A stretch of DNA of 35,953 nt from Acidimicrobiaceae bacterium (GTDB lineage: Bacteria > Actinomycetota > Acidimicrobiia > Acidimicrobiales > RAAP-2), in NCBI GenBank assembly GCA_027306605.1, contig DAHUZK010000076.1, positions 1-35,953 on the forward strand, in the 5' to 3' direction. A model generated the notes under the pieces. That model saw only the letters and a list, made by a program, of their open reading frames with translations, was not told the DNA's origin and searched no databases. The translations under genes and the position numbers were made by a program. Positions 17,442-24,355 of the stretch are shown here, one piece after another; the first letter of the stretch is position 1, and each line of letters opens with the position of its first letter.

Positions 17442-18422
17442 ATGAGTGAACTCCTCAGCGTCATCATCCCGACCCACGACAGACCAGAACGGTTGCGAGA
17501 AGCAGCCCAGTCGGTGTTGATGCAGTCCTATCCCTTCATCGAGCTCGTCATCGTTGACGACGGATCGGCTTCTTCGACGGCGCGCACCATCGATGAACTC
17601 GTCGCCCGAGATCGAAGGGTCGTGGCCATACGGCTGGAGGGACCGCAGGGTTCCTCGTCGGCACGGAACGCCGGCCTGGCTTCGGCTGGTGGCGACCTCG
17701 TGGCCTTCTGCGACGACGACGACATCTGGCTTCCGGGAGCAGCAAGTGCGGCCGTCGAAGCGATGAAGCCCTCGGTCGGGGTCGCCTACGGCTGGCATGA
17801 GGTGCTGCTCGAGGCGACCGGACGCCGCGTGACCTTTCGGACATCCGCCGACTGCAGCCCGACCGTGATGCGGTGGATCAACGTTCCCTGGATCCTGTCC
17901 GGGATCGTGCGCCGATCTGTCGTCGGCGACACGCTCTCCTTCGACCCGACACTGTCGGCATCGGAGGACTGGGATCTTTGGCTGCGGTGTGCCGACATCG
18001 CGCCGATGACCCTGGTGCGCACGGCCCTCTATCGCTACGTTCAACACGGCGGGGAGCGAGTGAGCCGAGACCTCGCCGGGCTGGAGGGCCATGAGAGATT
18101 CATCGAGAAGCACCGATCGAGCATGTCGCCCGCCTGCCTCGCCTACCACGAGCTGACAGCCGCTGTAGCCAGGCGTGATCGAGCCGCGGTCGCCGGTTAC
18201 GGAGCAGCCACCCTGGCGCATCCGACCGGGCTCGGGCCGGCAGGGTTACTCGCCGCTCAACTTCTCATGAGCCGGACAGGGCGCGCTTCGGGGGACCCCG
18301 GTCTCTCCCCGAGGTTTGCCGCCGCTGTCGTATCCCGCCTTTGCCGTCAGCCCAGAGGGCCCAGCGCGGCCATTGGCGCCACAACAGGCGCAGGACGGGC
18401 TTCAAAGGAAGAGGACATGTGA
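17442..18422 (+). CDS. Family 2 glycosyltransferase
   Basis: A 326-residue GT-A enzyme: LLSVIIPTHDRPERLREAAQ at the N-terminus, IELVIVDDGSASSTA, SSSARNAGLASAGGDLVAFC, DDDD metal site (about residues 90-93), and LSASEDWDLWLRCADI as the ED-type catalytic motif. The last 100 residues are Ala/Arg-rich and helical without further motifs. I start at ATG 17442, directly before the first strand, with AGAGGA upstream; an earlier ATG at 17403 would add 13 residues. A small GGGGC-GATG-GCCCC hairpin at 17397-17410 separates it from the preceding gene. Its 3' end overlaps the convergent GT2 gene by 21 bp. Confidence 0.9.
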   Translation: MSELLSVIIPTHDRPERLREAAQSVLMQSYPFIELVIVDDGSASSTARTIDELVARDRRVVAIRLEGPQGSSSARNAGLASAGGDLVAFCDDDDIWLPGAASAAVEAMKPSVGVAYGWHEVLLEATGRRVTFRTSADCSPTVMRWINVPWILSGIVRRSVVGDTLSFDPTLSASEDWDLWLRCADIAPMTLVRTALYRYVQHGGERVSRDLAGLEGHERFIEKHRSSMSPACLAYHELTAAVARRDRAAVAGYGAATLAHPTGLGPAGLLAAQLLMSRTGRASGDPGLSPRFAAAVVSRLCRQPRGPSAAIGATTGAGRASKEEDM

Positions 18423-19250
18423 ACGCATCGACTCGAGCAGACACCCGGCCCTCCATCCGGCGAGACGAGCCCAACGATCCCGGAACCGCGGCTGCACGAG
18501 AAGGGGCGTGGACAGGACCAGCCACAGCCAGGTCTTGCCTGCCAGCCGAAGCTGGCGCTGGAGGCCGTCTGACCGAAAGCGACGATAGAGAACGGGGCCA
18601 CATCGTCCGTAGTCGACGTAGCGGCGGAAGACCGCTCCAAAGCCCTGCTGGTCGCGTCGAGCAATGACTGCGTCGTCGTTCGTGACGAGGTGATAGCCGG
18701 CAACCTGAGCGCGCCAGGACAGATCGAAGTCCTCGCCGGTCATCAGATCCTCGTCAAAGCCTCCGAGTGCATCGAACGCATGCCGCCGCATTGCCAGGTT
18801 GCCGCTTCCAGCCGCAGGGAGGAAGCCGAAGAGACCCAAGGCCGGTGGCGGGACATATGCCTGCCCGGGGCCAGCAACTCGCCGGTTCAGCGACCAGGGA
18901 TCGAAGACCCCCGCTGAGATGTCCGCTTCGGCCAATGCCACAAGGTGAGCTGCCAGCCAACCCGGCTGCACGACATCGTCGGCGTCGCAGAAGGCCAGCA
19001 CATCGCCCCAGGCCTCGCCGGCTCCCACGTTGCGGGTGGCCCCCGGACCTCGAACATGCGATGCGTCGACAAGACGGACGAGGCTGCAGCGCTTCATCCA
19101 TTCCTGCACCTCGGACCGGCTCTCGTCGGTGGAGTCGTTGTCGGCAACGACGATCTCCCAGGAGGTGCAGCATTCTTGAGCCGTCAGTGCTCGGAGCTGC
19201 TCTTTGAGCCAAGGCATGCCATTGCGCACCGGCACGATGACACTGATCAC
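18402..19250 (-). CDS. Family 2 glycosyltransferase
   Basis: A 282-residue GT-A enzyme with ISVIVPVRNGMPWLKEQLRAL at the start, WEIVVADNDSTDES, GPGATRNVGAGEAWGDVLAF, the CDADD metal site near residue 92, and LMTGEDFDLSWRAQVAGY as the catalytic ED motif. The C-terminus (LLESMRSHVLFL) is basic and hydrophobic, as in membrane-associated GT2 enzymes. GTG 19250-19248 is chosen because it directly precedes the first strand, has GAGGGG upstream, and lies 10 bp after the sulfotransferase stop. It is the last gene of the minus-strand modification operon. Confidence 0.9.
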   Translation of the reverse strand: MISVIVPVRNGMPWLKEQLRALTAQECCTSWEIVVADNDSTDESRSEVQEWMKRCSLVRLVDASHVRGPGATRNVGAGEAWGDVLAFCDADDVVQPGWLAAHLVALAEADISAGVFDPWSLNRRVAGPGQAYVPPPALGLFGFLPAAGSGNLAMRRHAFDALGGFDEDLMTGEDFDLSWRAQVAGYHLVTNDDAVIARRDQQGFGAVFRRYVDYGRCGPVLYRRFRSDGLQRQLRLAGKTWLWLVLSTPLLVQPRFRDRWARLAGWRAGCLLESMRSHVLFL

Positions 19251-19260
19251 CGACGACCCC

Positions 19261-20157
19261 TCATTTCGTTTGCGTTCCGGCGAAGTTGGGCCAGAGACCT
19301 GGGTCGAGCTCGGGGAATGACGCGAAGAGAGCGCTGACGTCCGGTGCGTACAGGTCAACGAGACGATCGCGGGCGTCTTGCGCCAGAGCGACGTGCTCGA
19401 CGGTCGCGTTCACGCGGTTTCCGATGCCCTCGAAGACGAATGGATCCAGTCCGAGGAAGCGGCAGGTGCGGGCCAGCTGCCTTGCGGGATCCGCGATGCA
19501 CATCTCATACTGCAGAACAAGGATCTGTTCTCCTGGGAAGCAGCACGTCCATCTGCGCAGTGCGTCATCGTAGAAGCCTCGTGCGACGGCATCCTGGAAC
19601 ATCGTGGCCGTCAACCGTCCACGATCCCTTCGTTGGTGTGCCAGGCCCGAACGGAACCGTTCCACGGGGTCCCGCAGCAGTACCAACACACGGGTCCGCG
19701 GTGCAGCGCGAGCCAGGAGCGACGGGACCCACGGAAAGTGCATGTAGTCGGGTGTCCATTCCCCGGTCAGCTTGCCCGGCGGGCGGGGGAACCACGCATG
19801 GTAGAGCGAGCAATCCGAAGGTCCGAACGGCTCGACGGCATATCGGCCGAAGAAGTGCCGTTCCTTGTGGATATTGTCCGGAGTGTGGACATCTGGGTGC
19901 GCGCTGATGGCGTCGAACCACCACGTGGTCCCTGCTTTTTGGGCTCCGATGCCGACGAAATCCGGCGCGCCCGTGGCTTCACCCGCGGCCGCCGGCGGCG
20001 GTGTGGGATCGAATCCCTCCTCCCAGGGCGCGTACTTGCGCATCGCGTGGAGAGCAGCTCGCCTCGTCGCCGGTGGAAGATGGGAAAAGGCGGATGCAGC
20101 GACTCGGCGCAGTCCCGAAGAGCCGGAACGCCGATCGCCTGCTCGGGGCTCATTCAC
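19261..20157 (-). CDS. PAPS-dependent sulfotransferase
   Basis: A 298-residue cytosolic sulfotransferase-fold protein. The 5'-phosphosulfate loop is FVGIGAQKAGTTWWFDAI (about residues 66-83), the 3'-phosphate motif is LVLLRDPVERFRSGLAHQRR (about 157-176), and Lys/His residues in NIHKERHFFG are candidate catalytic residues. Such proteins transfer sulfate from PAPS to a carbohydrate hydroxyl or amino group. The start GTG 20157-20155 overlaps the deacetylase stop (GTGA); a GTG one codon upstream is equally readable. Located between a polysaccharide deacetylase and a GT2, it implies a sulfated glycan. No PAPS synthesis genes are in the window. Confidence 0.92.
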   Translation of the reverse strand: MNEPRAGDRRSGSSGLRRVAASAFSHLPPATRRAALHAMRKYAPWEEGFDPTPPPAAAGEATGAPDFVGIGAQKAGTTWWFDAISAHPDVHTPDNIHKERHFFGRYAVEPFGPSDCSLYHAWFPRPPGKLTGEWTPDYMHFPWVPSLLARAAPRTRVLVLLRDPVERFRSGLAHQRRDRGRLTATMFQDAVARGFYDDALRRWTCCFPGEQILVLQYEMCIADPARQLARTCRFLGLDPFVFEGIGNRVNATVEHVALAQDARDRLVDLYAPDVSALFASFPELDPGLWPNFAGTQTK

Positions 20158-21149
20158 CACGACGACGACGACCGCGAGATCGTTGTCGCCACATCAGCCA
20201 TGGCAAGGGATTGCATGCCCTCGGCGACGGCGAGCCGGTCGAACTCGTCGAGCACCTGCTCGAGGAGTTCGAAATTCTCGACGCGGTGTTGCGCGAAGTT
20301 GTGCGGGTGCCACCACAAGTGGAAGATTCGACCGTGCTGCGCCGCGTGGCGGATGCCACGGCGGAGCCTGGCCAGCTGCAGGGGTTCGAGGCGCTTGCGG
20401 GCAGGGCTGTGCGGGCGAAGGAAGGCGCTGGCGGGCACGTCGCAGAGCCCCATCGGGAGCAGGACCTCGTCCCACCCAGTCGTGGGAGGAGCTGAAACAC
20501 CGGCGTAGCTCTCGGCCAACCGCGCGGCGCGGTGAAGCCGGGTTTGCTCGCTGTTCCCGCGGGCCTGGTGAGCCCATGATCGCTGTGGGCCGCGTATGCA
20601 GCGAAACCCCTGGTCGAGGACGGCTGCCGCGTAGGCGGGATTCCACTGGTTGCGAGGCAACACGAGACTGGTCAGTCGGAGCCCGCGCCCGCGTGCAATG
20701 GCCTGTGCCGACGCCAGGTCTGAACGGAAGGTCGCCTCGCTCTGCCCGGGCTCGAGGCAATAGTAGTGCGAGAAGGTGTGCGACCCGACCTCCTGGCCGG
20801 GGCTGGCGGCTATCAGCTCGACCAGGGAACCGGCCAGGTGTTGGGGGTCACGCTCTTCGTCCATGCCGATCATCTCTGCGTAGGGGTCGAGCTCGGCATG
20901 GGCGTAGGCCGGTCTCTCGCGAGGCTCGTATGCCTCCAACTCATCACGGGTCGACGCGAAGAGAAATCCGACCGTCGCCCACGTGGCTCGGACGCTTCGG
21001 GCCACGAAGACCTCGAGCAGGGCAGTCACCGCCTCGCGGGTTTCGCCAAGCCGTCCGTACCGGGGATCCTGCCGCGTGACGTGGTCCCGGACTCCCCAGT
21101 GCAGCTCGAAGTCCAGCGAGATCACCAGGGCTCCAGGCCGATTCGCCAT
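20154..21149 (-). CDS. Polysaccharide deacetylase (NodB-like, WalW type)
   Basis: A 331-residue carbohydrate esterase 4-like protein. The first catalytic motif is VISLDFELHWG near residue 10; RATWATVGFLFA follows; the metal-binding pair is in EVGSHTFSHYYC (about residue 119); LRLTSLVLPRNQWNP and, late, FHLWWHPHNFAQH complete the pattern. It would remove N- or O-acetyl groups from a sugar polymer or a lipid-linked oligosaccharide; there is no signal peptide, so it probably acts in the cytoplasm. ATG 21149-21147 is supported by GAGAGGGG upstream. A longer open frame into the formyltransferase gene has no family similarity. It lies 160 bp from the formyltransferase gene and may have its own promoter; it overlaps the sulfotransferase by 4 bp. 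Confidence 0.9.
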   Translation of the reverse strand: MANRPGALVISLDFELHWGVRDHVTRQDPRYGRLGETREAVTALLEVFVARSVRATWATVGFLFASTRDELEAYEPRERPAYAHAELDPYAEMIGMDEERDPQHLAGSLVELIAASPGQEVGSHTFSHYYCLEPGQSEATFRSDLASAQAIARGRGLRLTSLVLPRNQWNPAYAAAVLDQGFRCIRGPQRSWAHQARGNSEQTRLHRAARLAESYAGVSAPPTTGWDEVLLPMGLCDVPASAFLRPHSPARKRLEPLQLARLRRGIRHAAQHGRIFHLWWHPHNFAQHRVENFELLEQVLDEFDRLAVAEGMQSLAMADVATTISRSSSSW

Positions 21150-21233
21150 GCTCACCCCTCTCACCACTTCACCCCCCGTTCTCGAGCCGAGAGCCACCCC
21201 GGTCCGTGCTCCTCGTCCATTTCGGGGATACCG

Positions 21234-21239
21234 ATGGTA
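21234..21239 (-). promoter_or_regulatory. Candidate -10 upstream of the deacetylase gene
   Basis: TACCAT on the minus strand within the 160-bp gap (21150-21309) after the formyltransferase gene, giving a leader of about 78 nt. No good -35. The rest of the gap shows nothing recognisable. Confidence 0.33.
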
Positions 21240-21309
21240 GCGGAGGTCCGGTCGGCAGTTCGAGAGGACCGAGGCACGGGTCCAGGGCACTGTCGCGATG
21301 TGTCGGCAT

Positions 21310-22071
21310 TCAGCGCACCCCGTGGCGCACGCGACGCCAGAGGTATCCCCAGATTGTCGGGTGATAGTAGAGGCCCGATCCCGGTGCGAGACCGGCCGGC
21401 AGCGGCTCGAGCTTCCTTCCTGTGATCGCCCGTTCCAGCTGCGCGCCGAGAAGCGGAAGACCATGCACCAGATGCAGGTCCGGGTAGGTAGCAATCGTGT
21501 CCTCGGCGGTCACCTCGAAGGTCACCTGCGCGAGGATCCCTCCCGTGTCGATGCCGGGGTCGACGAGATGAATCGTCGTTCCGACCCACTCGGGACGGTG
21601 CTCGGCCAGGGCCCAATAGCCACCGTGCACTCCCCGGTAACGAGGAGTGATCCCGGCATGCATGTTGATGACGGGGCAACCAGCCGACGCCAGCACGCTG
21701 GCGGCGATGATGCGGGTGCCGTGCACGACGACGAGCTCGGGACGGAGTGACTGCAAAAGAGCAACGGTCTCGTCATCGTTCACCGACCCCACCGAGTGAG
21801 AGGGTGCCCGATGGGTCGTGTCCGCCGATGCCGAGCGCAGGATGGCTGCTCGCCGCCTCCGGCCGCGTCGACGCAGGAACGGCTGCACACCCATGATGAA
21901 GGAAAGCTGCCCGAAGGTGGTGATCCAGCCGACACGGCGTGCACGCCGCCGCGCCAATGTCATGCGGGACTGCCGGTTCTCGATGACGACGACGAGGCGG
22001 GGAACCCGAGACGCAAGGTAATTGGAGACAATGTCCGTGCTGGAGCCAGGGCCGGCCAGGAGGACGACCAC
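21310..22071 (-). CDS. Formyltransferase family protein (sugar N-formyltransferase type)
   Basis: A 253-residue protein of the formyl_transf_N family, which uses 10-formyl-tetrahydrofolate. The signature PVINMHAGITPRYRGVHGGY (about residues 140-159; Asn and His of the catalytic triad) is followed by WVGTTIHLVDPGIDTGGILA with the catalytic Asp. The N-terminal half (VVVLLAGPGSSTDIVSNYLA) is the usual Rossmann part. It lacks the C-terminal domain of tRNA formyltransferases, so a nucleotide-sugar or polysaccharide amine is the likely substrate. The start is uncertain: GTG 22071 fits the conserved core; TTG 22122 overlaps the epimerase stop (TTGA); GTG 22161 would overlap the epimerase by 43 bp. 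No aminotransferase gene is in the window to make the 4-amino sugar. Confidence 0.87.
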   Translation of the reverse strand: MVVLLAGPGSSTDIVSNYLASRVPRLVVVIENRQSRMTLARRRARRVGWITTFGQLSFIMGVQPFLRRRGRRRRAAILRSASADTTHRAPSHSVGSVNDDETVALLQSLRPELVVVHGTRIIAASVLASAGCPVINMHAGITPRYRGVHGGYWALAEHRPEWVGTTIHLVDPGIDTGGILAQVTFEVTAEDTIATYPDLHLVHGLPLLGAQLERAITGRKLEPLPAGLAPGSGLYYHPTIWGYLWRRVRHGVR

Positions 22072-22118
22072 GCTGTTTCCGTCGCCGGATGAGAGGCCGT
22101 TGACCCCGGCTCCCGTGG

Positions 22119-23075
22119 TCAACGGTTTTGTCGACCCCCTCGGTCCGTTTCCCGAAACCACTCCACGGTGGAGCGCAATCCCTCGGCAAGCGGTGTCGGG
22201 CTGATGTCGGGAAACAATTGGCTCAGGCGCGTGTGATCAGCTTGTGAGTGGCGAACGTCGCCAGGACGCGGGTCGAGAGTATGGAACGGCAGTTCGTGGC
22301 CGATGATCTCGCCCAGTAAACCGATCAGCTCCAGGAGAGACACGCGCGATCCGTAGGCCAAATTGACCGGTCCCGGATGGACGACCTGGCGTTCGAGAGC
22401 GTCGGTGAGAACAGCCGCGACGGTCCCGACATACGTGAAGTCGCGCGTCTGGGTCCCGTCCCCGTGCACCGGCAGCGAACGACCGGCCAACGCCTGCGAG
22501 ACGAAGGCCGGAACGACCGCGGCATACGCATGAGAAGCCGGCTGGAGTGGACCGAACACGTTGAAGAAACGGAAGACGAGCACGGCGAGGCCGAAAGATC
22601 GCGCGTACGAGAGCGCGTAGGACTCGGTGGCGAGCTTGCTGGCCGCGTAGGGACTCACCGGCATTTGGGCCATATCCTCGCGTTTCGGCAGAGCGGGGTT
22701 GGCGCCGTACACGGAGGAGGAAGAGGCCACGATGACATGACGCACGTCGTGGCGGCGCGCGGCTTCCAAGACCATCATCGTCCCTGTGGCGTTGACGTGG
22801 TGCGTGGCCATGGGATCGGCCAGCGAGCGCGGCACGGAAGGCCGGGCTGCCAGATGGACAACCGCGTCGGAGGCCTCCATGGCTCGGTCGAGGTCCTCCA
22901 CGCTCAGAATGGAACCTTCGACCAGCTCGACGGAGGGTGAGCCGGCCAGGTTCTCCCGGGCCCCGGTCGAGAGATCATCGAGCGCGAGCACCCGATCCAC
23001 GAACCCCTGTCTTGCGAGCATCCGGCACAGATTTGCGCCGATGAACCCGGCCCCGCCGGTGACCACGACTCTCAT
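22119..23075 (-). CDS. NAD-dependent UDP-sugar 4-epimerase (SDR, WbpP/GalE type)
   Basis: A 318-residue extended short-chain dehydrogenase. It shows VVVTGGAGFIGANLCRML at the N-terminus, VVHLAARPSVPRS, SSSSVYGANPALPKRED, the catalytic YAASK near residue 144, FRFFNVFGPLQ and GDGTQTRDFTYV. The combination with an adjacent UDP-sugar 6-dehydrogenase recalls the TviB/TviC and WbpO/WbpP pairs that yield UDP-GalNAc(A), so epimerisation at C4 of UDP-GlcNAc or UDP-GlcNAcA is likely; UDP-glucose or UDP-glucuronate remain possible. ATG 23075-23073 starts at the first strand, 14 bp after the dehydrogenase stop (TAATAG), without an obvious Shine-Dalgarno sequence. Confidence 0.92.
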   Translation of the reverse strand: MRVVVTGGAGFIGANLCRMLARQGFVDRVLALDDLSTGARENLAGSPSVELVEGSILSVEDLDRAMEASDAVVHLAARPSVPRSLADPMATHHVNATGTMMVLEAARRHDVRHVIVASSSSVYGANPALPKREDMAQMPVSPYAASKLATESYALSYARSFGLAVLVFRFFNVFGPLQPASHAYAAVVPAFVSQALAGRSLPVHGDGTQTRDFTYVGTVAAVLTDALERQVVHPGPVNLAYGSRVSLLELIGLLGEIIGHELPFHTLDPRPGDVRHSQADHTRLSQLFPDISPTPLAEGLRSTVEWFRETDRGGRQNR

Positions 23076-23089
23076 CGCACGCGACGCTA

Positions 23090-24355
23090 TTACAGCGACT
23101 CGATGTTCGGACCCCGCATCCGGTTGCGGGTATCGAGCACGTAGCGAGCGCCGGCGCGGACCATGTCATAGTCGAAGTCGTCGTGGTCCGTGACCACGAC
23201 GACCGCGTCGGCCTCGCGCAGCTCCTCTGCGGTCAGCTCCACTCGGAGCATCGTGGTGGCTCCATCGGGAATGTGCGGCTCTGCGATCCTGAGATCGGCG
23301 CCGAGTTCCAGCAGACTCTCGGCGATGGCCACCCCGGGGGATTCGCGGATGTCTCCCGTATTCCGCTTGTACGAAAGACCCAGCAGAAGGATCCGGGAGC
23401 CGTTGACCGAGCGCCTCTGGCGGTTGAGTGCCAGCGTGAGCCGGGAGACGACGTAGTCGGGCATGCGGGCATTGATGTCGTTGGCGAGCTCGACGAAGCG
23501 GAAGGACTGCCCGATGCTCCTGCGGACCTCCCAGGACAGATAGCTGGGATCGATGGGAAGGCAGTGGCCTCCGACGCCGGGACCAGGGGTGAATCGAAGG
23601 TAACCGAACGGCTTGGTCGACGCCGCGTCGATCGCCTCCCAGACGTCGATCCCCATGGCCTCGGCGAACACGGTCAGTTCGTTCACCAGTGCGATGTTCA
23701 CATGCCGGAACGTGTTCTCCAGGAGCTTCGAGAGCTCCGCCTCCCGGGTGCCGGACACCGGAACGGTGCGTTCGACCAACCGATCGAAGAATCCCTGAAC
23801 GGCTCGGAGCGACGCCGGGTCGATGCCTGAGACGACTTTCGGTGTATTGACAAAGTGCCATTCGGGGTTCCCGGGATCGATCCTCTCCGGGCTGTAACCG
23901 AGATGGAAATCGCGGCCCCCAACGAGGCCTGAGCCCTCCTCGAGCAGGCGGGCCACGAGGTCTTCGGTCGTTCCGGGATAGGTCGTCGATTCGAGGATGA
24001 CAGTCGCGCCCGCGCGGAGCGACGTCGCCAACACCCTCGCGGCGTCGATGACGTGTGAAAGATTGGGAGCGCCGTCGGTCAGGGGAGTGGGTACGTCGAT
24101 GACGGCGAAGTCGAATCGGCGCGTCCGTCCGGGATCGTCGGTTGGTTCGTAGCGTCCGCTGGCGAGGGCACGTGCTACCTGCTCGCTCGTCACGTCCTCG
24201 ACGTGCGACTCGCCGGAGATCAGCCGCTTGATGCGAGTCACGTCGACATCGAAACCGACGACGTCGAAGCCTGCCTCCACCGCCCTCATTGCAAGGGGAA
24301 GCCCGGCGTACCCCTGTCCAACGACGACGAGGCGGTCTGCCTCCGGTGCGGCCAT
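23090..24355 (-). CDS. Nucleotide-sugar 6-dehydrogenase (UDP-GlcNAc/UDP-ManNAc type)
   Basis: A 421-residue UDP-glucose/GDP-mannose dehydrogenase family protein. The NAD-binding VVVGQGYAGLPLAMRAVEAG stands at the N-terminus; VIDVPTPL, ESTTYPGTTEDL, LGYSPERIDPGN, ELSKLLENTFRHVNIALVNE and the catalytic Cys in GVGGHCLPIDPSYLSW (about residue 262) follow, then LGLSYKRNTGDIRESPG. The 'SPERIDPGN' and 'GHCLPIDP' forms point to the UDP-N-acetylhexosamine dehydrogenase subgroup (WbpA, TviB, WecC) rather than to Ugd, so the product is probably a UDP-HexNAc uronic acid. The ATG overlaps the stop of the FlaA1-like gene by one base (TGATG), implying coupling. Confidence 0.93.
   Translation of the reverse strand: MAAPEADRLVVVGQGYAGLPLAMRAVEAGFDVVGFDVDVTRIKRLISGESHVEDVTSEQVARALASGRYEPTDDPGRTRRFDFAVIDVPTPLTDGAPNLSHVIDAARVLATSLRAGATVILESTTYPGTTEDLVARLLEEGSGLVGGRDFHLGYSPERIDPGNPEWHFVNTPKVVSGIDPASLRAVQGFFDRLVERTVPVSGTREAELSKLLENTFRHVNIALVNELTVFAEAMGIDVWEAIDAASTKPFGYLRFTPGPGVGGHCLPIDPSYLSWEVRRSIGQSFRFVELANDINARMPDYVVSRLTLALNRQRRSVNGSRILLLGLSYKRNTGDIRESPGVAIAESLLELGADLRIAEPHIPDGATTMLRVELTAEELREADAVVVVTDHDDFDYDMVRAGARYVLDTRNRMRGPNIESL

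Noticed and set aside
16668..18221. A 517-codon open frame on the minus strand
   Set aside because: Antisense to the PMT-like and GT2 genes. Composition is Arg/Gly/His-rich, with no recognisable domain.
20154..21494. Long N-terminal extension of the polysaccharide deacetylase
   Set aside because: The extension is antisense-like and overlaps the formyltransferase gene. ATG 21149 has a good ribosome-binding site and the family N-terminus.
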